This document shows, one piece after another, positions 1-9,633 of a DNA stretch of 64,000 bases; positions within the stretch are counted from its first letter, which is position 1; each line of letters begins with the position of its first letter. Under the pieces are notes generated by a model, which was given only the letters and a program-made list of their open reading frames with translations, made no database searches and was not told the origin of the DNA. The position numbers and the translations under genes were made by a program. This DNA comes from a bacterium (GTDB lineage: Bacteria; Patescibacteriota; Saccharimonadia; Saccharimonadales; UBA4665): positions 1-64,000 of the forward strand of contig JAJZMX010000004.1 of the NCBI GenBank assembly GCA_021848145.1, given 5' to 3'.

Positions 1-2
1 CA

Positions 3-3000
3 GCTTCTGGTGTTACTGGCAATGAGATATTCCAGATTCCCGACCAAGGAGCTTCTGGAACCTACAGCCTTTGTGTAGAAAATTCTTCCGCCTGTGGCTT
101 TGCCCCCGGAACATCTGCTAGCTACATCCAAAATACCACCACCCAACAAGCCAGCTCTAACTTCAATATCTCAGGCACTGGAGTAGCTGCCATCCTTCAA
201 GGCAATACCAGTGTGCTTACCCCAACCCTAGACACCCCTTCGGCTGGAGCTTTGAGTATTGGCACAACCAATGCTACGTCAATAACGGTTGGGGGGAGTG
301 GGATTAACACTGATATAGCGGGCACTCTGTCTGTTGGTAGCGCAACTGCTCCCACAAACGGAGTAGCTTACTTTAACGGAAATGTTGGTATAGGAGTGGC
401 AGATCCAACCCAAGCACTTGAGGTATCCAGTTCTGCACTTTTTGAAAGTGGTATTGCACTAGGAAACGGAACGCAAAATGGACCAGGAATGCATTCAGAT
501 GGCACTAATGTTTACATAGAGGCAAATAATGGAAGCATATGGCTTAGACCAGACGGGGTTGGAGTAAACTCGAATGCCGTTACTATTAGCAACACTGGCG
601 TTTTCGAGACTATTAATAGCAGCGGAACAGCAAGAAATATCTTAGATAATGGATCTGGGGCAGCGACGTTTCAGGGAGCAGTTACTGCTTCAAGTTACCA
701 GACAGCAAGCAATGGGGGTATTTTAGACACATATACTGGCCAAGTTAGGCTGTATACAAATACTAGCGGAGTTGGACTTTGGCTATATGCACCAGGCGGG
801 ACAGATATAAACACCGAAACCGCAGTGGTAGATAATTCCACAAACGCTTTCCAAGTACAGAACACGAGCGGAACAGATACACTCAATGTTGATACGTCTA
901 ATCAGGCACTGACAGTAGACGGGACATCACAGTCTAATGCCCAGCTATATGTGTCTAATGGTATGCAGAACGTCTCCACCACCACCACCGGAACTAATCC
1001 TTATTCCGTCGCCGTCTCGGGCTCCTACGCCTACGTGGCGAATGGCAGCAGCGACACCCTCGAATCCTTCTCGATTTCTAACGGCGTCCTGTCAAGCTCG
1101 CCAGTTTCCACCGTCACCACCGGATCTGGTCCTATTTCCGTCGCCGTCTCCGGCTCCTACGCCTACGTGGTGAATTACAACGGCAACACCCTGGAATCCT
1201 TCTCTATATCTAGTGGCGTACTCTCAAGCTCGCCGGCTTCCCCTGCAACCACCGGATCTGGTCCTATTTCCGTCGCCGTCTCCGGCTCCTACGCCTACGT
1301 GGTGAATGGCTACAGCAACACCCTGGAATCCTTCTCTATATCTAGTGGCGTACTCTCAAGCTCGCCGGTCTCCACGGTCACCACCGGAGCTAGCCCTAGT
1401 TCCGTCGCCGTCTCGGGCTCCTACGCCTACGTAGTGAATGGTATCGACACCCTCGAATCCTTCTCGATTTCTAACGGCGTACTCTCAAGCTCTCCGGTCT
1501 CCACCACCGCCACCGGAACTGGTCCTAGTTCCGTCGCCGTCTCCGGCTCCTACGCCTACGTGGTGAATTACGACAGCGATACCCTCGAATCCTTCTCGAT
1601 TTCTAACGGCGTCCTCTCAAGCTCTCCGGTCTCCACCACCGCCACCGGAACTGGTCCTAGTTCCGTCGCCGTCTCCGGTTCCTACGCCTACGTGGTGAAT
1701 TACAGCAGCGACACCCTCGAATCCTTCTATATTGGCGGTACCTCTGTAGAGCAAGTCAATGTTGGTAATGCTAATATAACGGGGTCTTTAAATGTGGTTA
1801 GTCAGAGTAATAATCAGCAACTTTTAAACATTGATGCTAGTGGGAATACGGTTAATATAGGAAATTATAGCCAAGGTTTGCAGATCAGTACTCTTCCGGG
1901 AACTCTTTCGACTTCGCCAGTCTCCACTATCAACACCGGATCTAGCCCTTACTCCGTCGCCGTCTCCGGCTCCTACGCCTACGTGGTGAATTACGGCAGC
2001 GACACCCTGGAATCCTTCTCAATATCTAATGGAGTAATCTCAAGTTCTCCCTTGTCCATCACTAACACTGCCAATTCTCCTGCTTCCGTCGCCGTCTCCG
2101 GCTCCTACGCCTACGTGGCAAACTATGGTAGCAACATCCTGGAATCCTTCTCTATATCTAGTGGCGTACTCTCAAGTTCGCCTTACTCAAGCATCAGTAC
2201 CCAAACAGAACCTTACTCCGTAGCTATCTCTGGCAACTTTGCCTATGTGACAATGCTTACAGGCACTCTCGACTCCTTTAAAATCTCAAATGGCGATATT
2301 TTGTCGAATGCTCAAAATGTTAGCGTCGGATCTAGCCCTTACTCCGTCGCTATCTCCGGCAACTATGCCTTCGTAGCAAACGGTGGCAGTAGCAATCTAG
2401 AATCTTTTGCTATTGAGAATTCTAATTATGGCTTCTACTCAAGCTATCCAGTTTCCACTGTCACCACCGGATCTACTCCCCATTCCGTCGCTATCTCCGG
2501 CAACTATGCCTACGTAGTGAATGTAGGCAGCAACACCCTGGAATCCTTCTTTATATTCTCCAATCTTCCCGTAAACCAGGGATCTACGACGAATCTCCAG
2601 GGCTTTACTAACCAAATTGGTGATGCCAGTGGTTTTGTGTCGACCATCCAAAATACTTCATCCGCAACTAATTCAGGTTACTATGCTTACAGTGCAGATG
2701 GACTGCTTATAGAGCTTGGTTCTTCAAAGTCTAATTGGACAACCGGTAACACTTTCATAGCATTTGGTGATACCTCAGGTAATATTCAGGGTAATATATC
2801 TGCTGTTGCCGGTGGAAACGGGGTCAGCTACAACACCACTGGAGCTGACTACGGAGAATACTTTAGCTTTAATTCTGGTACGAATCTGGAAAATAATCCA
2901 AATATGGTCTTGAGTAGTAATACAGTAACTAGTTTGGGTGGCTCTTCATCAAATACAAATGGTTTTCTGGATATTAAGCCTACGGCTGGCTACATGGTCT

Positions 3001-3926
3001 CTCTAACTACTTCAGGAGGCGTAGCTTTAAGCAACAACACTGTTCCAATGGGTATTGTATCTAATAGATCTGGCTTCATTGGTAATGGGCCAAGCTGTAA
3101 TAGTAAAGACTCAAGTTGTTTAAGTAACTACTATCAAAGTCACGTATTGGTTTCTTTGCGCGGGCAGGTACCGCTAGAAGTAACTAATAAGAACGGCGAT
3201 ATTAAAGTTGGCGATCCAATTACAGCTTCAGATTTACCTGGAGTGGGGGAGCTTGCTACATCGTCAAGCTACATAATTGGCTATGCGCTATCTTCCAGTA
3301 GTTCTACTAATGGCACTATACAAGTATTAGTTCAGCCTGGGTTCTATACACCGAGCATGGCAACTTACCTTCAAAACTCTAATCCCGTTTTTGATTCTCT
3401 GACCATTAATAATGGCGTGGACATAGGAGGATCATTGAATGTTTCTGGAAACAGCACACTTGCAAACCTAACGGTAAATGGTAAAGGAATTTTTAACAGT
3501 AATGTTGTTATCAATGGGCTTACTTATGTTCAGAGCGTAAGTATATCTGGACACATAATTACATCAGGAAACGCTCCTAATATTATTGCTCTTGAAGCGG
3601 CAGGAACGGGAGCTACTGCCACAATTACAGGTAATGATACTACGGGAACAATAACAATTACGACCGGACAAAAGTTAAGGGTTAATTCGTTTAATGGAAC
3701 AACTATATCTGGAAGTAATCCAACTAGTGGTGGGTTGGTTAAAGTTGTATTTAATAAAGCCTATGGAACTGAACCTAACGTTATTCTAACGGCGGTAGGT
3801 AACAGTTCGGCGGGGCTTGAATGCAACTTGGGAAGTTCGGATAACAATAGCTTTACTCTTAACGTAGGTCTGTCGCCACAGCCGAGCACTACATACACGT
3901 ATAAGTATTTTGTAGTTCAGCAATAA
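3..3926 (+). CDS. Large secreted/surface protein with 11 beta-propeller-like repeats (SVAVSGSYAYVVN...DTLESFSIS) and tail-fibre-like flanks; 5' end outside window
   Basis: Reading frame is open from base 3 in frame with the 213 ORF (ASGVTGNEIFQIPDQGASGTYSLCVENSS...). Repeats visible by eye; NVGIGVADPTQALEVSSSALF and GADYGEYFSF...GYMVSLT...MGIVSNRSGFIGN motifs resemble tail-fibre and Peptidase_G2-like domains. Confidence 0.8.
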   Translation, partial: ASGVTGNEIFQIPDQGASGTYSLCVENSSACGFAPGTSASYIQNTTTQQASSNFNISGTGVAAILQGNTSVLTPTLDTPSAGALSIGTTNATSITVGGSGINTDIAGTLSVGSATAPTNGVAYFNGNVGIGVADPTQALEVSSSALFESGIALGNGTQNGPGMHSDGTNVYIEANNGSIWLRPDGVGVNSNAVTISNTGVFETINSSGTARNILDNGSGAATFQGAVTASSYQTASNGGILDTYTGQVRLYTNTSGVGLWLYAPGGTDINTETAVVDNSTNAFQVQNTSGTDTLNVDTSNQALTVDGTSQSNAQLYVSNGMQNVSTTTTGTNPYSVAVSGSYAYVANGSSDTLESFSISNGVLSSSPVSTVTTGSGPISVAVSGSYAYVVNYNGNTLESFSISSGVLSSSPASPATTGSGPISVAVSGSYAYVVNGYSNTLESFSISSGVLSSSPVSTVTTGASPSSVAVSGSYAYVVNGIDTLESFSISNGVLSSSPVSTTATGTGPSSVAVSGSYAYVVNYDSDTLESFSISNGVLSSSPVSTTATGTGPSSVAVSGSYAYVVNYSSDTLESFYIGGTSVEQVNVGNANITGSLNVVSQSNNQQLLNIDASGNTVNIGNYSQGLQISTLPGTLSTSPVSTINTGSSPYSVAVSGSYAYVVNYGSDTLESFSISNGVISSSPLSITNTANSPASVAVSGSYAYVANYGSNILESFSISSGVLSSSPYSSISTQTEPYSVAISGNFAYVTMLTGTLDSFKISNGDILSNAQNVSVGSSPYSVAISGNYAFVANGGSSNLESFAIENSNYGFYSSYPVSTVTTGSTPHSVAISGNYAYVVNVGSNTLESFFIFSNLPVNQGSTTNLQGFTNQIGDASGFVSTIQNTSSATNSGYYAYSADGLLIELGSSKSNWTTGNTFIAFGDTSGNIQGNISAVAGGNGVSYNTTGADYGEYFSFNSGTNLENNPNMVLSSNTVTSLGGSSSNTNGFLDIKPTAGYMVSLTTSGGVALSNNTVPMGIVSNRSGFIGNGPSCNSKDSSCLSNYYQSHVLVSLRGQVPLEVTNKNGDIKVGDPITASDLPGVGELATSSSYIIGYALSSSSSTNGTIQVLVQPGFYTPSMATYLQNSNPVFDSLTINNGVDIGGSLNVSGNSTLANLTVNGKGIFNSNVVINGLTYVQSVSISGHIITSGNAPNIIALEAAGTGATATITGNDTTGTITITTGQKLRVNSFNGTTISGSNPTSGGLVKVVFNKAYGTEPNVILTAVGNSSAGLECNLGSSDNNSFTLNVGLSPQPSTTYTYKYFVVQQ

Positions 3927-4026
3927 TAAGTGGTCTTATATTTTTTATAGTCTTTAGCTTGTATAGTTTATAAATAGTGCAAAACTGATTTGCTTCTAGA
4001 GTATAAGCTAAGGTAAACTTACACCT

Positions 4027-4242
4027 ATGATACAGGTTACAAGAAAAGATTCTAAGGAATCCCTAGAAAACATGTTAAGGCGATTTAATCGTAAAGTGCA
4101 GCAGTCCGGCGTACTGGCGGTCGTAAAGCAAAACCAATATTTTGAAAAGCCGATCAGTAAGCGAGAGCGACGAGCTAAAGCAATTGTTAGGCAAGAGCGT
4201 AAAGAACAGAAGATTAAGCGAGCCAAATTAGGCCAGAGATAG
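4027..4242 (+). CDS. rpsU: 30S ribosomal protein S21
   Basis: 71 aa basic protein, ESLENMLRRFNRKVQQSG...EKPISKRERRAKA. Confidence 0.88.
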   Translation: MIQVTRKDSKESLENMLRRFNRKVQQSGVLAVVKQNQYFEKPISKRERRAKAIVRQERKEQKIKRAKLGQR

Positions 4243-4246
4243 GTTA

Positions 4247-4699
4247 ATGCTTGAACAGCAAATAGAGCAGGACTTAAAAGCTGCACTTCTTGATGGTGAC
4301 CGGGCTAAAGCCGACACCCTAAGGGGTCTGAAGAGTGCATTGCTGTATGTGAAAGTTGAAAAAGGCAAACGCGATAGCGGATTGAGTAACGATGAAGAGA
4401 TTGCTGTTTTAGCTAAGGAGTCCAAAAAAAGAGCTGAAAGTGCTGAGCTTTACCAAAAAGGAGGTAGTGCTGAGCGTGCAGAATCGGAGCTGTCCGAGAA
4501 GGCTATAATTGATAAGTATTTGCCAAAACAATTAAGCGAAGCTGAACTAATACCTATAGTCGAGCAAGCTGTTAAGGAACTTGGGGTTACGGATCTGTCT
4601 AAAATTGGCCAGGTTATAGCCGTAGTTAAACATAACACTGCAGGCAGTGCTGATGGTAGCTTGATTGCTAAAGTAGTGAAGGAGAGTTTGAGCAAATGA
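4247..4699 (+). CDS. GatB/YqeY domain-containing protein
   Basis: QIEQDLKAALLDGDRAKADTLRGLKSAL...ISKVVKESLSK-like YqeY pattern; follows rpsU as often seen. Confidence 0.88.
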   Translation: MLEQQIEQDLKAALLDGDRAKADTLRGLKSALLYVKVEKGKRDSGLSNDEEIAVLAKESKKRAESAELYQKGGSAERAESELSEKAIIDKYLPKQLSEAELIPIVEQAVKELGVTDLSKIGQVIAVVKHNTAGSADGSLIAKVVKESLSK

Positions 4700-5229
4700 T
4701 ACTTCTTATGGGCTTACCAGGAGCTGGTAAAGGGACTCAAGGAAAGATTATGGCAGACCAGCATGGTATGCACCTTATATCCATGGGGGAAATCATTCGT
4801 TTATATGTAACTGGTGAAAGGCGAGCCAGAATGTTGGCGGGCGAGCTATTAGAAGATGATGAAGTAATAAATATTTTAGAGAGAGTTCTCGATAGTATTC
4901 CAAACAAGGACTTGTGTGTACTTGATGGTTTTCCTAGGACAGTACATCAAGCCGATTGGCTGCTTGAAAAGTCTAAACAGGACAATTTTAGCGTAAGCCA
5001 TGTTATTCACTTAGATGCAGGGGAAGATACTGTAAGGTCTAGACTTCGTGCAAGAGGCAGGCTTGATGATAAGGAAGAGGTAATTGAGGAGCGATTTAAA
5101 GAATACAAAGAATTGACGCAACCCCTAATTGATTGGTTTAACGAGCACGACATTGACGTTATAAACATAAATGCAGAAAGATCAGTGGATGAAGTCAATA
5201 ATGACGTCACTAGATCTCTAAATTTATAA
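4696..5229 (+). CDS. adk: Adenylate kinase-like nucleoside monophosphate kinase (short form)
   Basis: P-loop GLPGAGKGTQ; VLDGFPRT motif; short LID (RLRARGRLDD). Confidence 0.85.
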   Translation: MILLMGLPGAGKGTQGKIMADQHGMHLISMGEIIRLYVTGERRARMLAGELLEDDEVINILERVLDSIPNKDLCVLDGFPRTVHQADWLLEKSKQDNFSVSHVIHLDAGEDTVRSRLRARGRLDDKEEVIEERFKEYKELTQPLIDWFNEHDIDVININAERSVDEVNNDVTRSLNL

Positions 5230-5255
5230 AAAATAGAAGTAGATTAGGCCTATAA

Positions 5256-6035
5256 ATGACTACACGTGTTAAAACAGCCACGGAGATATTAGCAATTCGT
5301 GAAAGCGGCCGAATGTTAGCTTCTATTCTTTCTAAGCTAGAAGTCATGGTAGAGGAGGGTCTATCTACTAAGGATTTGGCGGTTGTTGCGGAGCGAGAGC
5401 TAAATGTTCTTGGCGGAAGCGCCCCATTTCTTGGTTACCAAGGATTCCCGGATGTTATTTGCATTTCTTTAAATGACGAAGTAGTACATGGTATACCTAG
5501 GCCGGATAAAATAATTAAAGCTGGTGATTTAGTAAGCCTAGATTTTGGCGTTAATTATAGAGGAATGATAACGGACAGCGCCTTAACGGTTATTGCGGGA
5601 AAAACAAAAAATCGTCAACAGGAAGAATTAGTTAAGTATACCGATGTGGCACTAGACAACGGAATTAGCGTTGTTCGTGATGGAGTACGTACTGGTGATA
5701 TAGGCGCTGCCGTAGAAAAGGTCTTGAAATCTAAAGGCTATGGCATAGTGCGAGACTTGGTCGGACATGGGGTAGGTCATATGTTACACGAAGACCCCAA
5801 TATACCAAATTATGGCCGTCCGAATACTGGCCCTTGGCTTAAAGCGGGGATGACTATAGCAATTGAGCCAATGGCAACTCTTGGTGATGAAAAAGTTGTT
5901 CTCGAAGCTGATGGGTGGACGGTAAGAACACGCGACCATTCCTTGTCTGCTCATTTTGAACACACGGTTTTAATAACAGAAGAGGGATATGAGATTCTTA
6001 CGTTAAGGGAGTCCTTGCCCAACCTAAAGGGTTAG
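5256..6035 (+). CDS. map: Type I methionine aminopeptidase
   Basis: VSLDFGVNYRGMITDSALT, GHGVGHMLHEDPNIPNYG, EPMATLG metal-ligand motifs. Confidence 0.95.
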   Translation: MTTRVKTATEILAIRESGRMLASILSKLEVMVEEGLSTKDLAVVAERELNVLGGSAPFLGYQGFPDVICISLNDEVVHGIPRPDKIIKAGDLVSLDFGVNYRGMITDSALTVIAGKTKNRQQEELVKYTDVALDNGISVVRDGVRTGDIGAAVEKVLKSKGYGIVRDLVGHGVGHMLHEDPNIPNYGRPNTGPWLKAGMTIAIEPMATLGDEKVVLEADGWTVRTRDHSLSAHFEHTVLITEEGYEILTLRESLPNLKG

Positions 6036-6051
6036 CGTTATACTTACGACA

Positions 6052-7284
6052 ATGCACGAAACACAAATCAATTGTTTTATAGGGCTAGACATAGGAACGA
6101 GTGCAGTTAGATGTGTTGTTGGGATGCTCGAACATGATTCTCCAGGCAAATTATCAATTATTGGACATGGCTCTTCTAAAAATAGTGGGATGCGCAAGGG
6201 AACAGTTGTTCATGTCGATGATGTTGCCGATGCCATAGTGCAGGCCGTTACTGAAGCTGAGCGCATAAGTGGACAACAGATCAGAAGAGCAACAATAAAT
6301 GTGAATGGTTCTCATGTTCAGGGCTTTAACTCCAAAGGTGTTATTGCCATTAGCGCCGCCAACCGCGAGATTACTCCTGAGGACAGGATGAGGGTAGAAG
6401 AAGCGGCAACAGTAGTCTCATTACCCGCAAATAGGGAAATAATTCAATTTTTTGCAAAAAACTATTCACTCGACGGGCAAACTAACATTAAGGACCCCGT
6501 TGGAATGCAGGGTATTCGCCTTGAAGTAGACGCACATATAGTCACTGCAGCAACACCTAATCTACGTAACTTAAGCCAAACCCTAGAAAAGGCACAAGTA
6601 GCTACAAATAATTACACGGTCTCTAGTCTAGCCGCAGCCGAGGCGGTGTTAAGCCGCCAACAGAAGGAAGCGGGAACCTTAGTAATGGATATTGGTGCCG
6701 GTACCACTAATTTGATTGTGGTAGAGGACGGAGAAATTCAGCACGTTGCAGTTATTCCTGTCGGGGGCATTAACCTTACTAATGATCTAGCTATAGGCCT
6801 AAAGACAGATCTTGATGTGGCGGAAAGAGTAAAGCTAGAACATGCTACCCTTATTGAAGGCCAAAACAAGGCAATGGCCGACATTAGGTTAGGAAAGCAG
6901 CATTATTCATTTGACACTAACGAGATAGCAATGATTACTGAGGCTAGAATTGAGGAATTGCTTGAGCTCGTGGACAAGGAATTGAATAAAATTAAACGGT
7001 CGCGTAAGTTGCCGGGAGGCGTTGTGATAACTGGCGGTAGCGCAAAACTGCCAGGATTATCAGAGTTTACACGGGAAAAACTACAACTGCCCGCACGGTT
7101 AGGAAAAATCCAGAATGTTGGGGGACTTGTAGATACAGTAGAAGGTCCAGCTTACTGTACTGTAGTGGGCTTAATGATGCTGGACATGTTACTTTTGCCT
7201 ACGGTTATGTTGCCTACATCAGGCGGTTTAGCTCAGACTTTTACAATTGCGGATAGGTTTCTAAAGCGCTTTAAGAAGGGTTAA
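6052..7284 (+). CDS. ftsA: Cell division protein FtsA
   Basis: GLDIGTSAVRCVVG, VMDIGAGTTNLIVVEDGEIQHVAVIPVGG, VITGGSAKLPG; upstream of ftsZ. Confidence 0.95.
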   Translation: MHETQINCFIGLDIGTSAVRCVVGMLEHDSPGKLSIIGHGSSKNSGMRKGTVVHVDDVADAIVQAVTEAERISGQQIRRATINVNGSHVQGFNSKGVIAISAANREITPEDRMRVEEAATVVSLPANREIIQFFAKNYSLDGQTNIKDPVGMQGIRLEVDAHIVTAATPNLRNLSQTLEKAQVATNNYTVSSLAAAEAVLSRQQKEAGTLVMDIGAGTTNLIVVEDGEIQHVAVIPVGGINLTNDLAIGLKTDLDVAERVKLEHATLIEGQNKAMADIRLGKQHYSFDTNEIAMITEARIEELLELVDKELNKIKRSRKLPGGVVITGGSAKLPGLSEFTREKLQLPARLGKIQNVGGLVDTVEGPAYCTVVGLMMLDMLLLPTVMLPTSGGLAQTFTIADRFLKRFKKG

Positions 7285-7402
7285 ATCGTTTTTGAATAAA
7301 AAAATAGGCTATTTTAAATATGCATTTATTTGACTGCATAAACATTTAAACTAAGCCAAAAAAGTCTATATTCTCACAATTTTTTAGCGTATACATTTTT
7401 AG

Positions 7403-7430
7403 TTGACCTAAGTTACAACAAGGGTATACT
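7403..7430 (+). promoter_or_regulatory. Candidate sigma70-type promoter for ftsZ
   Basis: TTGACC (7403-7408), 16-nt spacer, TATACT (7425-7430). Confidence 0.55.
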
Positions 7431-7466
7431 TGGAGGTAGTAAATTCTTAGGGTATAAGGGGGAATC

Positions 7467-8771
7467 ATGGCCCAAGTAGTAGAGCCGGCAATTGAAACAT
7501 TCGCACAAATAAAGGTAGTAGGTGTGGGTGGGGCTGGTGGAGCTGCTATTAACCGCATGGTAGATGCGGGAGTAGAAAACGTAGAATTTGTTGCAGTTAA
7601 CACCGATGCCCAGGCGCTACATCACTCCAAAGCAAGTAAAAAGATTCATATAGGAAAAGACACTACGCGAGGTCTTGGCGCCGGTGCCGACCCAAGCGTT
7701 GGTCAACAGGCTGCTGAAGAATCGACAGATGAGATTCGTAAAGCCTTAGAGGGCGCCGATATGGTGTTTGTTACCCTAGGTGCAGGTGGTGGTACTGGTA
7801 GTGGCGCGGGACATATAGTTGCGCGTATAGCTAAGGATGAGGGTTCTTTAGTAGTAGGGTTCGCCACTAAGCCTTTTGCGTTTGAGGGAGATAAGCGACG
7901 GCGAAATGCAGACGAGGCAATAGATAAGCTGAGGCAATCCGTAGATACTCTAATAATTGTTCCGAATGATCGCTTACTTCAGACAATAGATAGACAAACA
8001 CCTCTAGTAGAGGCTTTTAAGGTAGCTGATGATGTTTTGCGACAAGGCGTACAGGGTATTTCTGATTTAATTACTGTCCACGGCTTAATTAACTTGGACT
8101 TTGCCGATGTAAAGGCAGTTATGAGTAATGCAGGAACGGCGCTAATGGGTATTGGGCGAGCGAGTGGTGATGATAGAGCAATAAAGGCAGCACAGCAAGC
8201 CATTGAATCTCCACTGCTTGAAGTTTCTATCGATGGGGCTAGGGGTATATTGTTCAACGTTATCGGTGGAGATGATCTTGCAATGCACGAGATTAATACT
8301 GCTGCTGAAGCGATAACCTCAGCAGCTGACCCCAACGCAAACATTATTTTTGGCGCAACTATAAATCCAGATATTTCTGGGGAGTTAATAATTACTGTAG
8401 TTGCTACTGGGTTTGACGCCTCTTATTTCGCCCAACGACCAAAAGAACAGGAGGAAAAGCATGAAGAACTTTTGGTGGGTTCTGATGAGACAGCCATGAG
8501 TGACATAGATACTACTTTGGAAGAGAAAGAAGATAATGACTTTGTAAGTGAAACTCCAATGCCTAATATATGGACATTGGACGAAGACAACGATGAAGGT
8601 GATGCCGAGGAAGAAAGGACGGAAACATCAGCAGACGAAGATGCTCGTGAGGAGCCAAACCATCATACGGCCATCGTTAGTAGTAAGCTAGATGAGGATT
8701 TGGAGAAGCCTTCTTTCCTTAGGAGGTTAAGTAAGAAACGCAGTCAGGAAGATAACGAGGAAAGTAAATAA
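7467..8771 (+). CDS. ftsZ: Cell division protein FtsZ
   Basis: [36 protein letters not shown]-like; acidic linker and C-terminal [11 protein letters not shown]. Confidence 0.97.
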   Translation: MAQVVEPAIETFAQIKVVGVGGAGGAAINRMVDAGVENVEFVAVNTDAQALHHSKASKKIHIGKDTTRGLGAGADPSVGQQAAEESTDEIRKALEGADMVFVTLGAGGGTGSGAGHIVARIAKDEGSLVVGFATKPFAFEGDKRRRNADEAIDKLRQSVDTLIIVPNDRLLQTIDRQTPLVEAFKVADDVLRQGVQGISDLITVHGLINLDFADVKAVMSNAGTALMGIGRASGDDRAIKAAQQAIESPLLEVSIDGARGILFNVIGGDDLAMHEINTAAEAITSAADPNANIIFGATINPDISGELIITVVATGFDASYFAQRPKEQEEKHEELLVGSDETAMSDIDTTLEEKEDNDFVSETPMPNIWTLDEDNDEGDAEEERTETSADEDAREEPNHHTAIVSSKLDEDLEKPSFLRRLSKKRSQEDNEESK

Positions 8772-8954
8772 TACAGCGCTTATTCTATTGCAAAGCGCTA
8801 CAGCTAGAGTTATATTGGAGTTACCAAGCGCTATATATGGGCAACAGCCAATGCGTGGCGGTGCACATTAAAGAAATAAACACCTTTCCAAAAGCAAAAA
8901 ATAGACTCCTGGACTTAATGACGGGTTTCATTTGAGACTTTTGGCGAGAAGGAG

Positions 8955-9440
8955 GTGCGCGAAGTGAAGTGCAACAAATGCCATAGCGACGACATAAAAG
9001 TTATAGAGTCGCGTGACGTGGCAGACGGCCAAGCTATTCGTCGCCGCCGAATGTGTAATGCATGCGGATATCGCTTTACTACTTACGAGCGGATTGAGCG
9101 ACCGCAACTTATCGTTATCAAGCATGACGGTACCAGGCAGCTCTTTAGTAGGGAAAAGCTTCTAGGTGGCTTGTATAAGGCCTGCGAGAAGACTCCTGTA
9201 ACGAGTGTTCAACTGGAGCAGATGGTAACCGATATTGAAGATAGTTTGTATGCTTGTGGTGAGCAAGAAGTAAGATCAGCCGTTATAGGCGACTTAGTTA
9301 TGCAGCGCCTGAGTATGCTCAATGAAGTTGCATACGTAAGGTTTGCGAGCGTTTATAGACGCTTCAAAGATATTGCCAGTTTTGAAAAAGAGCTGACACA
9401 CATTCGACAGCAGAATCGTTTGCAGAAATCTGCTAGTTAG
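8955..9440 (+). CDS. nrdR: Transcriptional repressor NrdR
   Basis: CNKCHSDDIKVIESRD...RRRRMCNACGYRFTTYERIERPQLIVIKHDGTRQLFSREKLLGG (Zn ribbon plus ATP cone). Confidence 0.96.
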   Translation: MREVKCNKCHSDDIKVIESRDVADGQAIRRRRMCNACGYRFTTYERIERPQLIVIKHDGTRQLFSREKLLGGLYKACEKTPVTSVQLEQMVTDIEDSLYACGEQEVRSAVIGDLVMQRLSMLNEVAYVRFASVYRRFKDIASFEKELTHIRQQNRLQKSAS

Positions 9441-9454
9441 ACGGATTGAAGGTT

Positions 9455-9633
9455 CCCACCGCTAAGTAACGTATTTTTATTTAGCGTAGGGAGCTTTCAG
9501 GAGTACCAAGTGGTACTCTTTGACAACTCTAACAAAAACAACTAAATATATAAAAAATAAAGAGTAGTCTTGGTTTTACTTAGGGGCAAGTGTGAGGGTC
9601 CCTAAGCCCAGACAAAACAACGAAAGGGTAAAT
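9455..9633 (+). promoter_or_regulatory. Structured leader upstream of nrdJ: three strong inverted repeats and a candidate promoter
   Basis: GTTCCCACCGCTAA...TTAGCGTAGGGAGC; GAGTACCA-AG-TGGTACTC (9501-9518); CTTAGGG (9579-9585)...CCCTAAG (9600-9606) with flanking GTCTTGG/CCAGAC; TTGACA (9520-9525), 17 nt, TAAATA (9543-9548). Confidence 0.6.

Noticed and set aside
937-1173. 78-aa plus-strand ORF overlapping the repeat protein
   Set aside because: Out-of-frame reading of the GC-rich repeats (Pro/Ser-rich translation); the main frame is clearly the coding one
7979-8344. 121-aa minus-strand ORF inside ftsZ, and many similar antisense ORFs (e.g. 9822-10334, 51759-52271, 40801-41334, 60367-60927)
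   Set aside because: Fully antisense to confident conserved genes, low-complexity translations, no motifs; expected by chance
9441-9600. Cobalamin riboswitch upstream of nrdJ
   Set aside because: Recognisable B12-box core sequences are absent; listed only as an unknown structured leader
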